Both the position numbers and the translations under genes were made by a program. A stretch of 64,000 bases of DNA from Clostridium acetobutylicum ATCC 824. GTDB taxonomy: Bacteria > Bacillota > Clostridia > Clostridiales > Clostridiaceae. The stretch's first letter is position 1. Each line of letters starts with the position of its first letter. Location of the stretch: assembly GCF_000008765.1 (NCBI RefSeq), contig NC_003030.1, positions 232,001-296,000 of the forward strand. The letters are read 5' to 3'. The notes beneath the pieces were generated by a model. That model made no database searches, had not been told where the DNA came from, and saw only the letters and a program-made list of their open reading frames with translations. Below, one piece after another: positions 29,076-38,212 of this stretch.

Positions 29076-30373
29076 TGATAAACAAAATAAAGAATATATT
29101 AGAAAGTAAAAATATTGATGAATATAAAATAATAGAGGAAAGAATAAGTTCTGAAGAGGCGTTTTTTGTAAAATCAGATATTGATATGACTAGAAGTAAA
29201 GATGTACATCATTTTAAGGTTACTGTTTATAAAAATTTTGAGCAGGACAAAGCTAAATATACGGGAAGTTCTTCTTTTAATATAGACCCAACTATGAAAA
29301 TAGATGAAATAGATAAGACAATCGAGGATGGTATTTTTGCAGCAGGTTTTGTAAAAAATGAGTACTACAGTATTCCTAAAATTAAAATCGAAAAAATAGA
29401 AAATGTTAAAAGTAAGTTTTCAGAAGAGACGTTATCTTACTGGATGCCGAAATTAGCTGAAGCGCTGTATAAAAACGACAATGAAAAAAATGGTGGAATC
29501 AATTCTGCTGAAATCTTTTTAAATAAGAATTACAAAAGAATAGTTACATCTTATGGAGTTGATGCTAGCTATGAAAGCTATGAAGGTATGATTGAATTTG
29601 TAACAACATGGAAAGAAAAAGATGAAGAAATAGAATTATACAAAATGCTAACATTTTCAGATTACGATCCTAAAACTATATCTGAAGCTGTTAATGAAAT
29701 GTTATTTTTAGCAAAGCAGAGAGCTATAGCTAAAAACACGGTGAAGTCTGGAAGATATAAGGTTATATTAAGCGGAAATCCTGTGAAGGAAGTTTTAAGT
29801 TATTATGTTGATAAGACAAGTGCTGCAAATATTTATAACAAAATATCTACACTGAAAGTTGGGGATTCAATTCAAGGAGATAAGGTTAAAGGGGATCTTA
29901 TAAACTTAACGTTGGATCCAAGGGTTGAAAACTCAATTTACTCAGCACCTATAGATAATGATGGATTGCCATTATCTAGAATAGATATTATTAAAGATGG
30001 AAAATTAGAAATCTATCATGGTGATTTAAGACATAGCTATTATTTGAAAAATAAAGCTACAGGAAATATTAAAAATTTTGTTGTAAATGGTGGAAGTAAG
30101 ACTATAGATGATATGAAAGAGGAGCCATATTTAGAGCTTGTAACATTTTCTGATTTTCAAATGAATTCTACTACGGGTGATTTTGGGGGAGAAATAAGAC
30201 TTGGATGGTATTATGATGGAGAAAAAACCATACCTATAACAGGAGGCTCCTTAAGTGCTAATATATCAGACATAGATGACAATATATTCTTATCGAAAGA
30301 AATACAAAAAGAGAGTGGTTTTGTGGGACCTAAGGCAATAGAAATGAGCAATGTAGTAATAGCAGGTGAATGA
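29075..30373 (+). CDS. pmbA: TldE/PmbA family protease subunit
   Basis: The 432-residue partner of TldD has the same two-domain architecture but lacks the HExxxH zinc motif, as expected for the non-metal subunit of the complex. Family marks include the YKVILSGNPVKEVL block, DPRVENSIYSAPIDNDGLP and the C-terminal FQMNSTTGDFGGEIRLGWYYDGE segment. The start codon overlaps the tldD stop. No substrate precursor peptide gene is seen nearby, so a general proteolytic role is more likely than a biosynthetic one. A terminator follows at once. Confidence 0.93.
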   Translation: MINKIKNILESKNIDEYKIIEERISSEEAFFVKSDIDMTRSKDVHHFKVTVYKNFEQDKAKYTGSSSFNIDPTMKIDEIDKTIEDGIFAAGFVKNEYYSIPKIKIEKIENVKSKFSEETLSYWMPKLAEALYKNDNEKNGGINSAEIFLNKNYKRIVTSYGVDASYESYEGMIEFVTTWKEKDEEIELYKMLTFSDYDPKTISEAVNEMLFLAKQRAIAKNTVKSGRYKVILSGNPVKEVLSYYVDKTSAANIYNKISTLKVGDSIQGDKVKGDLINLTLDPRVENSIYSAPIDNDGLPLSRIDIIKDGKLEIYHGDLRHSYYLKNKATGNIKNFVVNGGSKTIDDMKEEPYLELVTFSDFQMNSTTGDFGGEIRLGWYYDGEKTIPITGGSLSANISDIDDNIFLSKEIQKESGFVGPKAIEMSNVVIAGE

Positions 30374-30379
30374 TGGATA

Positions 30380-30416
30380 AAAAGTACCAGCCTAATTAAT
30401 GGCTGGTACTTTTTTA
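30380..30416 (+). terminator. Terminator of tldD-pmbA
   Basis: AAAAGTACCAGCC (30380-30392) and GGCTGGTACTTTT (30401-30413) form a 13-bp stem with an 8-nt loop and a T-tract. Confidence 0.9.
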
Positions 30417-30427
30417 TGACAGCATGT

Positions 30428-30538
30428 GTGTTTGTGTTCATATATGCTTTAATGTGAAATTTTTTTAAAAAAATGTATTGACAATATGCTTGAATCCGTT
30501 TACAATATAATCAAACAAACAAATATAAACACAAGCAC
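30428..30538 (+). promoter_or_regulatory. fru operon control region: promoter, paired operator arms and cre-like site
   Basis: The promoter is TTGACA (30478-30483), 17 bp, TACAAT (30501-30506). The 18-mer at 30428-30445 and the reverse complement of 30521-30538 agree at 15 of 18 bases, so a divergent pair of arms encloses the promoter; FruR (DeoR family) is the likely ligand. TGAATCCGTTTACA (30491-30504), lying over the spacer and -10, matches the CcpA cre consensus TGWAANCGNTNWCA with one mismatch. Repression by FruR and catabolite control by CcpA are inferred. Confidence 0.65.
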
Positions 30539-30568
30539 TCGCAAATGAATATATGAAAGGTGATTTAT

Positions 30569-31333
30569 ATGTTTGCAGAAGAAAGGCAAAAAGAAATAAA
30601 AGCTATTTTAGATAGAGAAGGTAGTATAAAGGTAAATGAATTATCAGTCCATTTTGATGTTTCAGAAGCCACAATAAGAAGAGATTTAAAAGAAATGGAA
30701 GATAGAAGGATTCTCAAAAGAACACATGGAGGCGCAGTTCCAATTGATATAACTAATTTTGAGGCGTCTTTCGTTGATAAAAAAGATGAGGGACAAGTTG
30801 AAAAGTTGGCTATAGGAAAGTATGCGGCTAATATGATTAAAAATGGGGATACTATAATATTAGATTCAGGAACAACTACTCTTGAAATAGCTAAAAACAT
30901 AGATGCAGAAGACATAACAGTTATAACGAATTCTATTGATATAGCATCAGAATTATTAAACAGAAAAGATAAAAAAATCGAGCTCATAGTAGCTGGAGGA
31001 ATTTTAAGACCTAATACTAGAGCAATGGTTGGGAATTTATGTGAGAGTGTATTTAAGAATTTTAGGGTTGATAAAGCTTTTATTGGAGCAAATGGAATAA
31101 CTTCAATAGAGGGAATAACAACACCAAACTTTACTGAAGCTCAAGCTAAAAAAGCAATGATAAATGCAGCGAACAAAGTAATAGTAGTCGCGGATAGTTC
31201 TAAGTTTGAAAATATTTGTTTCTCCATGATTTGTAAGGCAGAATATGCTACAGCAATTGTTACAAGTGGGGAATTATCAGAAGAAGATATAAAAGATTTT
31301 AAAGATTTGGGAGTACAAATAATAGTCGCATAA
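30569..31333 (+). CDS. fruR: DeoR-family repressor of the fructose operon
   Basis: The ATG at 30569 behind GAAAGGTGA gives the typical DeoR start MFAEERQKEI; the GTG at 30560 is less likely. Residues about 1-55 are the DNA-binding winged helix (VNELSVHFDVSEATIRRDL). The C-terminal part is a sugar-phosphate sensor domain with LDSGTTTLEIA and the IGANGI and ADSSKF blocks of the DeoRC family. It is the first gene of a fruR-fruK-EIIA-EIIBC operon and should release its operator when fructose-1-phosphate accumulates. Upstream inverted arms are probable binding sites. Confidence 0.92.
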   Translation: MFAEERQKEIKAILDREGSIKVNELSVHFDVSEATIRRDLKEMEDRRILKRTHGGAVPIDITNFEASFVDKKDEGQVEKLAIGKYAANMIKNGDTIILDSGTTTLEIAKNIDAEDITVITNSIDIASELLNRKDKKIELIVAGGILRPNTRAMVGNLCESVFKNFRVDKAFIGANGITSIEGITTPNFTEAQAKKAMINAANKVIVVADSSKFENICFSMICKAEYATAIVTSGELSEEDIKDFKDLGVQIIVA

Positions 31334-31347
31334 CTGGAGGTGAAGTC

Positions 31348-32277
31348 ATGGTAATAACTGTAACATTAAATCCTGCAATGGATAAAACTCTTAATATTGA
31401 TAACTTTAATGTAGGAGTTGTAAATAGAGTAAGTAATATAAGGTATGATATTGGTGGTAAAGGAATAAATGTATCAAAAGTATTGAAAAATTTCAATATA
31501 GAGTCCAAATGTACTGGTTTTATTGGTGGTATGTGGGAGAAAGATTTCAGAGAAGAGTTAGATAAAAGAGGAATAAAAAATGAATTTATAACTGTAAGTG
31601 GAAATACTAGAACAAATACTAAAATTGTAGACGATTTAAATAAAGTATATACAGATATAAATGAAGCAGGACCAAGCATAAGTAGTAAAGAACTTGAAAT
31701 GTTTATGAATAAATTCAAAGATATGTGCAATAAGGATGACATCGTTGTATTATCAGGAGGAGTAGCTCCAGGTATTCCAAAGAATATATACGGAACTTTA
31801 ACAAAAATAGCTAAAGAAGAGGGTTCTTTTGTAATCTTAGATGCAGAAGGAGAGCTTCTAAGTGAAGGAATAAAAGAAAATCCGTATATCATAAAACCTA
31901 ATGATATGGAGTTTGAACTTCTTTTAAATAAGAAGTTTAAGAATAATACTGACATTATAGATGGAGCAAAAGAAGTAATTGGATTAGGAGTTTCAAATGT
32001 TTTAATATCACTAGGATCTAAAGGAGCTCTGTTTGTAAATAAGGATAAATCATATTATGCTAAGGGTTTGGTAGTTCCAGTTAAGAGCACAGTTGGTGCA
32101 GGAGATTCTATGGTAGCAGCATTTGTATATGGAATTATAAATAGTCTTAATGAGAAAGAAATATTAAGGTTTTCTATAGCTTGTGGAGCGGCATCAGTTT
32201 CAACTGAAGGGACCGAAGCTTGCAGCTTGGAGGATGTTAAAGAATTATTAAAAAGTGTAGTTATTGAGGAGGTATAA
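31348..32277 (+). CDS. fruK: 1-phosphofructokinase
   Basis: FruK phosphorylates the fructose-1-phosphate made by the PTS to fructose-1,6-bisphosphate. The 309-residue PfkB-family protein begins VTLNPAMDKTL. It shows the substrate site GGKGINVSKVL and the C-terminal ATP/anion-hole motif with catalytic Asp, TVGAGDSMVAAF. TGGAGGTGAAG precedes the ATG, 14 nt after fruR. It sits between the regulator and the PTS genes, as in other Firmicutes. Confidence 0.95.
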   Translation: MVITVTLNPAMDKTLNIDNFNVGVVNRVSNIRYDIGGKGINVSKVLKNFNIESKCTGFIGGMWEKDFREELDKRGIKNEFITVSGNTRTNTKIVDDLNKVYTDINEAGPSISSKELEMFMNKFKDMCNKDDIVVLSGGVAPGIPKNIYGTLTKIAKEEGSFVILDAEGELLSEGIKENPYIIKPNDMEFELLLNKKFKNNTDIIDGAKEVIGLGVSNVLISLGSKGALFVNKDKSYYAKGLVVPVKSTVGAGDSMVAAFVYGIINSLNEKEILRFSIACGAASVSTEGTEACSLEDVKELLKSVVIEEV

Positions 32278-32281
32278 TATT

Positions 32282-32725
32282 ATGTCAACTAAGGATATGT
32301 TTTCAAAAGAAAGGGTCACATTTAATCTTAAAGCTAAAACTAAGGAAGAAGCCATAAATGAGCTTATAGAAATTTTATATAATGACGGAAAGGTTACTGA
32401 TAAGGAAGAATTAAAAAGAGCTGTATTAAAAAGAGAAGAGGAATTCTCTACTGGTATAGGTATGGGAATAGCTATTCCGCATGGTAAATGTAGTGCAGTT
32501 AAAGAGGCTGCTATAACATTTGGATTAAGCAAAGAGGGAATAGACTATCAGTCAATGGATGATAAACCAGCGCATTTATTCTTTTTAATAGCTGTTCCAG
32601 AAGAATCTAGTGACATACATCTTAAGGCTTTAAGTGAAATATCAAGAAAACTTATGCATACAGAAGTAAGAGAAAAAATAAAGAATGCCCAAAGTTTTGA
32701 AGAGTTTATAACAGTTTTCGAATAA
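32282..32725 (+). CDS. PTS fructose-specific EIIA component
   Basis: The ATG at 32282 behind GAGGAGGTAT is preferred over a TTG in the ribosome binding region; the product is 147 residues. It is the PTS EIIA type 2 (fructose/mannitol) domain, and the phosphorylatable His67 lies in IGIAIPHGKC. It passes phosphate from HPr to the EIIB domain encoded by the next gene. A separate EIIA gene next to a fused EIIBC is a known variant of the usual EIIABC fusion. The start is 4 nt after the fruK stop. Confidence 0.93.
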   Translation: MSTKDMFSKERVTFNLKAKTKEEAINELIEILYNDGKVTDKEELKRAVLKREEEFSTGIGMGIAIPHGKCSAVKEAAITFGLSKEGIDYQSMDDKPAHLFFLIAVPEESSDIHLKALSEISRKLMHTEVREKIKNAQSFEEFITVFE

Positions 32726-32791
32726 AAAATAAAATTATTATCATTATAATAAGTGTTTATACTAAATTATATAATAAGGGAGGAAATAAAA

Positions 32792-34168
32792 ATGAAAAAG
32801 TTAGTTGCTATAACATCTTGTCCAACAGGAATTGCACATACGTACATGGCAGCAGAGGCACTTCAGATGGCAGCAGAAGAAATGGGTCATAAAATAAAAG
32901 TTGAAACTCAAGGTTCGGTAGGAGCAGAAAACGTAATAACTACTAGTGATGTAAACGATGCAGACGCAGTTATTATAGCAGCAGATACTAACGTTGATAA
33001 ATCCAGATTTGCTGGTAAGGTATTAATAGAAGTTCCAGTTAAAGATGCTATAAAGGATCCAAAGGGACTTATAAATACAGCACTTAGCTCAAACAAAATA
33101 TACGGAAACAGTAATGAAAAATCTAAAGTAGAAGAGAAAAGAGAAGATAAGGGCAGAGCTTCAGGAGTATATAAACACTTAATGACAGGAGTTTCCTTCA
33201 TGATACCTTTTGTTGTAGCAGGAGGAATACTTATAGCACTAGGATTTGCAATCGGCGGAATATATGTTTTCAAAACACCAGGAACAATCGGAGAGACAAT
33301 ATTTAGTACAGGAAAACAAGCATTTGCATTGATGTTACCAGTTTTAGCAGGATATATTTCATTCTCTATTGCTGACAGACCAGGACTTGTTCCGGGATTT
33401 GTTGGTGGTGCTTTAGCAAGTACTATAGGCGCAGGATTTATAGGAGCGTTGCTAGCAGGTTTTATCGCAGGATATTTTGTTGTACTATTAAAGAAATATA
33501 TAAAACTTCCAAAAGCACTTGATAGTTTGATGCCAGTACTTATAATACCAGTACTTTCCACATTATTTATAGCACTCGTAATGATGTTTATTCTAGGCGA
33601 CCCAGTAAAAGCAATCAATAATGGACTTACAGGTTTCTTAAAGGGATTAAGTGGAGCAAATGCAGCAGTGTTAGGTATAGTTTTAGGATGCATGATGGCA
33701 TTTGATATGGGAGGTCCTTTCAATAAAGCAGCATACGTATTCGCTACAGGAACAATAACAACTACAGGAACAACTATAATGGCTGCTACAATGGCAGCAG
33801 GAATGGTACCACCTCTTGCAATAGCACTTGCAACAGTAATAGGAAAGAAGAAATTTAATGAGCAGGAAAGAGAAGCAGGAAAAGCAGCATGGGCACTTGG
33901 ATTATCATTCATAACAGAAGGCGCAATACCATTTGCAGCAGCAGATCCTCTTAGAGTTATTCCTTCGATGATGGCAGGCTCAGCAGTAACTGGAGCATTA
34001 TCAATGATATTTGGTTCAAGACTTGCAGTTCCACATGGAGGAGTATGGGTATTATTTATACCTCATGTTGTTACAAATTTAGGAGGATATATAATATCAA
34101 TACTAGTAGGTATGGTAGTATCAGCGTTATTACTTGTAGCTTTAAAGAAAGACATAGTAAGAAAATAA
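32792..34168 (+). CDS. PTS fructose-specific EIIBC component
   Basis: The ATG at 32792 behind AAGGGAGGA gives MKKLVAITSCPTGIAHT. Cys10 of the CPTGIAHT motif is the EIIB phosphorylation site. Residues about 1-100 are EIIB. A charged linker (about 105-125) leads to the EIIC membrane channel with about nine hydrophobic helices and the conserved DMGGPFNKAAY and ITEGAIPFAAADP motifs. About 458 residues. It imports fructose and releases it as fructose-1-phosphate for FruK. It is the last gene of the operon. Confidence 0.95.
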   Translation: MKKLVAITSCPTGIAHTYMAAEALQMAAEEMGHKIKVETQGSVGAENVITTSDVNDADAVIIAADTNVDKSRFAGKVLIEVPVKDAIKDPKGLINTALSSNKIYGNSNEKSKVEEKREDKGRASGVYKHLMTGVSFMIPFVVAGGILIALGFAIGGIYVFKTPGTIGETIFSTGKQAFALMLPVLAGYISFSIADRPGLVPGFVGGALASTIGAGFIGALLAGFIAGYFVVLLKKYIKLPKALDSLMPVLIIPVLSTLFIALVMMFILGDPVKAINNGLTGFLKGLSGANAAVLGIVLGCMMAFDMGGPFNKAAYVFATGTITTTGTTIMAATMAAGMVPPLAIALATVIGKKKFNEQEREAGKAAWALGLSFITEGAIPFAAADPLRVIPSMMAGSAVTGALSMIFGSRLAVPHGGVWVLFIPHVVTNLGGYIISILVGMVVSALLLVALKKDIVRK

Positions 34169-34182
34169 TAAAATTATTTAAT

Positions 34183-34218
34183 AAAAAGAATGTTGCTAAT
34201 AGCAGCGTTCTTTTTGTT
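34183..34218 (+). terminator. Terminator of the fru operon
   Basis: AAAAAGAATGTTGCT (34183-34197) pairs with AGCAGCGTTCTTTTT (34201-34215), with two G-T pairs, then GTTTTT. Confidence 0.8.
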
Positions 34219-34320
34219 TTTCGGTAAATCATGTATGAAAATTTGATTGTTAATATGCTTAATAAAACTGTAGAGGGATTTGAAAAACTTCTAGGTCATT
34301 AGATATGGTATTGGACTTTT

Positions 34321-34959
34321 CTAGAAAAAATATTTTGTGGGGTTATTAAACATTTCTTGAATGATGTTAAAAAAATGTCCTGCATGAACACCATCAACAA
34401 CTGCATGATGAGCTTGCACAGAAAATGGCAACTTAACCTTTCCATTCTCATTAAAAAACTTCCCCCAAGCTATTCGCGGTATGCTATCAGTAGTATTTGT
34501 GTTAATTGGATGGCTTATGCTGGTAAAGGAAATCCAAGGTATACTTGTTGTGTATAATAGATCATCACGTTTTTTATCATTCTTTAAGCAGGTATTGAGC
34601 TTTGCTTTTTCAATTTCTTTTAATGTATTATCTTTAAAATCAGTATAGTTTTCTATGAACTTAGCATCACAAAAGTTGAATACCTCTCCTTCAGTCATTA
34701 TAGTAAAAGAAGGATGTACAATTTCATGTTCAATTAATTTATCTTCTCGTATTCTAAGTCGAAATTCTTGTATACCATTGGCAGTTTTAGTTGAAGCATA
34801 TAGAACCGATATAAAAAAAGGCAATTTATTTTCTTTTATGTAATTATAAAAGTTTGTAATATCTAAATTTGCACATATATTAAAATGAGGGTAATCAAGA
34901 TTTCTAAAATAGTTAAAGTGATCCCGTCTCTTCCAGTTTGACATGTCTATATATTTCAT
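34321..34959 (-). CDS. Chloramphenicol acetyltransferase-like protein (CatA family)
   Basis: The 212-residue protein has the CAT fold signature. It includes RDHFNYF near the start, SVLYASTKTAN, IPWISFTSISHP, and the catalytic HHAVVDGVHAGHFF block with the active-site His at about 185. In true CAT enzymes this His transfers acetyl from acetyl-CoA to chloramphenicol. Several chromosomal relatives in clostridia have no proven resistance role. The gene is alone on the minus strand, divergent from the ABC cluster, which may be a coincidence or part of a resistance island. Confidence 0.88.
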   Translation of the reverse strand: MKYIDMSNWKRRDHFNYFRNLDYPHFNICANLDITNFYNYIKENKLPFFISVLYASTKTANGIQEFRLRIREDKLIEHEIVHPSFTIMTEGEVFNFCDAKFIENYTDFKDNTLKEIEKAKLNTCLKNDKKRDDLLYTTSIPWISFTSISHPINTNTTDSIPRIAWGKFFNENGKVKLPFSVQAHHAVVDGVHAGHFFNIIQEMFNNPTKYFF

Positions 34960-35124
34960 ATATACACCACTCCCAATAAAAAATTAATTAATGAATATAA
35001 AGTAATTATAACATTGATTATTGTACACAATATAAATTCAACTTTGAATATTTTAACATTACAGCTTTTTATGTTAATCAGAGTCTGATAAAATAAAACT
35101 ATAAAGTTAAAAAGGGTGGTAACT

Positions 35125-36057
35125 ATGCTTCTAGAAATAAAAAATTTAGTTAAAAGGTATGGAGATTTTTTAGCAGTTGATAATGTTAATTTAAGTATAG
35201 AAGAAGGAGAAATATTAGGGCTTTTGGGACCTAATGGTGCTGGAAAAACAACTATAATAGATTGCATAATAGGATTAAATAAAATAGATTCTGGAAGTAT
35301 AAGAATTTTTGGAATGGATTTTCTAAAAAATGAGATGGCTATAAAGAAATCTATAGGAATAGTAACTCAGACTATATCTGTGTACGATGATTTAAATGTA
35401 TATGACAATGTAATGTATTTTGGAGGAATGTATGGTCTTAGAGGAAAGAAGCTTAAAGAGTACGCAAGAGAAGCATTAAATTTTGTAGGAATTTGGGATA
35501 ATGCAAGGAAGTTTCCTAAACAGCTTTCAGGGGGTATGCTTAGGAGGCTTAACATAGCTTGTGGAATTGTACATAAACCAAAGCTTATAATCATGGATGA
35601 GCCTACTGCTGGTATAGATCCAAAGTCTAGAAGCAATCTTTTAGAATCAATAAAGGAGCTAAACAAAAACGGTGCAACTATAATTTATACTTCGCATTAT
35701 ATGGAGGAAATAGAGAGAATCTGTAGTAGTATAGCTATAATCAATGAAGGGAGAATTATTGCAAAGGGCGATAAAGAGGAGCTTAAGAGCTTAGCAGCAA
35801 AGGAAGAAAAAATTAAAATAAAGCCGTCAGCATTAAACTATACTATTGTGGATGAAATAAAGAAAATTTACGGAGTTAAAGAATGTAGTATAAATGCAGA
35901 TTATATCGATATAGTTTCGGATAAAAATAGTAAGAATATAGCTAAAATAATAGACATGATTGTGGGGTCTGGATTAGAGGTTTTAGATGTTATCATTGAT
36001 AGGCCTAGCATAGAAACAGTTTTCTTGGCCCTTACAGGAAGAAATTTGGATAATTAA
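35125..36057 (+). CDS. ABC transporter ATPase, LnrL-like, set 1
   Basis: The ATG at 35125 behind AAGGGTGGT is chosen over a GTG at 35116; the product is about 310 residues. Walker A is GPNGAGKTT, signature LSGGMLRR, Walker B LIIMDEPTAGID, and the switch His is in YTSHYMEE. A C-terminal regulatory extension of about 90 residues ends in the EVLDVIIDRPSIETVFLALTGR block common in drug-exporter (CcmA/LnrL) ATPases. It opens a cluster ATPase-permease-permease-kinase-regulator-ATPase-permease-permease. The second ATPase is its close paralogue. Confidence 0.92.
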   Translation: MLLEIKNLVKRYGDFLAVDNVNLSIEEGEILGLLGPNGAGKTTIIDCIIGLNKIDSGSIRIFGMDFLKNEMAIKKSIGIVTQTISVYDDLNVYDNVMYFGGMYGLRGKKLKEYAREALNFVGIWDNARKFPKQLSGGMLRRLNIACGIVHKPKLIIMDEPTAGIDPKSRSNLLESIKELNKNGATIIYTSHYMEEIERICSSIAIINEGRIIAKGDKEELKSLAAKEEKIKIKPSALNYTIVDEIKKIYGVKECSINADYIDIVSDKNSKNIAKIIDMIVGSGLEVLDVIIDRPSIETVFLALTGRNLDN

Positions 36058-36076
36058 ATAGATAGGTGGTAATCAT

Positions 36077-37141
36077 TTGAGAATATTACATATAGCCTAC
36101 TACATCTTTAAAAAAGAATTTAAATCTAGCATAGTAATGATGATAATATTTCCTATAGCTCTAATAGCTATTTTGGGAAATTCACTTAAAAGTGACTTTA
36201 GTGGAGGTATAAGCTATCAAGAGAATATAGAAGTTTATGCCGATAATAAGGGGAGCTATCAAGAGATAGATAATTTTATAAAAGGTAGTGAGGCTTTTAG
36301 AAACAAGATTAATATAATAAAAGCTAATTCTAATAAAAAAGCAATACTTGATTTGGAAAATAAAAAATATGATGCCTATATACATGTAGATGATAAAAAC
36401 ATGCTAAAGCTACATGTAAAAGCAGACAAGATAGATTCTTTTGATTATTCAATAATAAAAAATTTTGTTTATAGTTGTGCAGAAGACTTATCAAGCAAAG
36501 GATACAAGAATGGTAATGAAAATACAGTCTCAACAATTAATTTTAGTAATCAATCATTTAGCTATTATTCAGTAACAATGCTTGTCATGATAATTTTGTA
36601 TGGAACTATATATGGTATTAATGCTATAAGTACAGATAGAAACAAGAATATTAGAGAAAGAATTGGTAGTTTACCTATTAAACAAAGTAACATGGTTTTA
36701 GGAAAAATGATGGGACTTGTATTAGTTATTATATTAGATGCTTCAATTGTGTTTTTATTTTCAAAATTTGCTTACGGAATTGATCAAGGAAATAATTATA
36801 TAGCAATTTTAGCTGTGATATTTTTATATTCTTTTTTTGCGATAGGGTTAGGAATGTGTATAGAATTAATAATATCAAGTAAAGAGGTGTCAAAGTATAT
36901 AGTTGAGATATTAATACCTATATTTACAATTCTATCAGGAGGGTATGTTAGTAGGAGAATTTTAGGAGATAAATTAACTGAATTCAGTATGTTTTCTCCT
37001 AGTTACGCAGCTCAAAATATAATTTTTAATGCTATATATGCACTTAATATAGGTACCAAGATGTTTTATATTGAACTTATAATCTTAGATCTTATTTTAG
37101 GGACACTAGTACTTATTTTAGCAAGGAGGCGATTAACTTGA
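36077..37141 (+). CDS. ABC-2 type permease, LnrM-like, set 1
   Basis: The TTG at 36077 behind AGGTGGTAAT starts this 354-residue permease. One N-terminal helix is followed by an extracytoplasmic domain of about 130 residues and then five to six C-terminal helices, the ABC-2 plan of drug and lipid exporters. YYSVTMLVMIILYG is shared almost word for word with the set 2 permease (YYSVTMLMMILLYG). It overlaps the next permease gene by 4 nt, so the two should be made in equal amounts as a heterodimer. Confidence 0.88.
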   Translation: MRILHIAYYIFKKEFKSSIVMMIIFPIALIAILGNSLKSDFSGGISYQENIEVYADNKGSYQEIDNFIKGSEAFRNKINIIKANSNKKAILDLENKKYDAYIHVDDKNMLKLHVKADKIDSFDYSIIKNFVYSCAEDLSSKGYKNGNENTVSTINFSNQSFSYYSVTMLVMIILYGTIYGINAISTDRNKNIRERIGSLPIKQSNMVLGKMMGLVLVIILDASIVFLFSKFAYGIDQGNNYIAILAVIFLYSFFAIGLGMCIELIISSKEVSKYIVEILIPIFTILSGGYVSRRILGDKLTEFSMFSPSYAAQNIIFNAIYALNIGTKMFYIELIILDLILGTLVLILARRRLT

Positions 37142-38202
37142 ATATTATACTCTTTGGAATAAAGAGGCTTATGAATAAAAAGAGAATGGTAATATTTGTT
37201 TATCTCCTTCCTCTGATATTTTCAATTTTTGTAATGAATATTAGTACGTCAAAAATTAAAGTAGGTTTTGTAGATGATGATAAAACTAAGCTTACAAAAA
37301 TAATTAGAAATAAATTAGAAGATAACTATGACTTAGTTTGTGTAAAAAGTGACGAAAGCAAAATTGCAATTGCAAATAATTCTGTTACTACTGTTATTGC
37401 AATAGAAAAAGGTTTTACGAAGAATATATTCTACGGAAAGGATATTAAATTAAAATTATATACTGATAAAAAAAGTGAGTATCATAAGATAGTTAATCAA
37501 AATATTTCAATACTTATACAAAATGCACGAAGGATTTATTCAATCTCAAATAAAAACGTAAATATCTTCTATAAAAATATATCTAAACCCATTTATAAAA
37601 CTCAAATAAGCAACTCTACCGGTAAAATGAAACAGCAGGGTACAATATCAATTATGTTTAATTTTCTAGTCATGTTTTTACTTTTAAATTCTTGTATTTT
37701 TTCAAGAAGTGTTATAAATGATGATAGAAGAATTTTTGCAGCACCAATTAGTGTAAGAAGCTATGTTCTTCAAAACCTAAGCCTTTTGGTTTTGGTTGAT
37801 ATTATTCAAGTACTTTTAGTGTTTGTAGAGATTACTATATTGTATGGAAGCATAATATTTCAGTATTTTCTACCGCTTTTACTACTGTTTTTATCGGCAT
37901 CAATAATGTCAGTTACATTTGCAATGCTTTTGAATGGAGTATTGAACAAAACTTGGCAAACATCATTTAGTATTATTCCAATGTGCATGCTTGGAGGGTG
38001 CTTTTGGGGAATTGATAATATGCCAAAGGAGTTTCGATTTGCAGCACAGTTTGTACCTACTAAGTGGGTTGTTGATGGTATAAATAATATATTAATTTAC
38101 AATAATTATAAAGTATTAAATATGGACATCTTAATAATTCTGTTATTTGCAATAGCATTTTTGTTTACTGGGACTATTACTAAAAAAGATGTAATAAAGT
38201 AA
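37138..38202 (+). CDS. ABC-2 type permease, LnrN-like, set 1
   Basis: The TTG at 37138 lies behind AAGGAGGCG and overlaps the previous stop. The 354-residue protein has the same plan as its neighbour: one helix, an outer domain (about 30-165) and a cluster of six helices. The MLGGCFWGIDNMPKE segment corresponds to MLGGCYWPKEVMG in the set 2 permease and is a family mark. It is the second half-permease of the exporter. The kinase gene follows 10 nt later. Confidence 0.87.
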   Translation: MNIILFGIKRLMNKKRMVIFVYLLPLIFSIFVMNISTSKIKVGFVDDDKTKLTKIIRNKLEDNYDLVCVKSDESKIAIANNSVTTVIAIEKGFTKNIFYGKDIKLKLYTDKKSEYHKIVNQNISILIQNARRIYSISNKNVNIFYKNISKPIYKTQISNSTGKMKQQGTISIMFNFLVMFLLLNSCIFSRSVINDDRRIFAAPISVRSYVLQNLSLLVLVDIIQVLLVFVEITILYGSIIFQYFLPLLLLFLSASIMSVTFAMLLNGVLNKTWQTSFSIIPMCMLGGCFWGIDNMPKEFRFAAQFVPTKWVVDGINNILIYNNYKVLNMDILIILLFAIAFLFTGTITKKDVIK

Positions 38203-38212
38203 AGAGGTTTAT

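Noticed and set aside
31299-31955. A 218-codon minus-strand frame opposite fruK
   Set aside because: Ser/Phe/Leu-rich antisense shadow of a clear 1-phosphofructokinase gene.
32908-33912. A 334-codon minus-strand frame opposite the EIIBC gene
   Set aside because: It is a shadow of the real gene: composed of Ala/Ile/Pro/Ser reflecting the opposite strand, with no ribosome binding site or recognisable domain.
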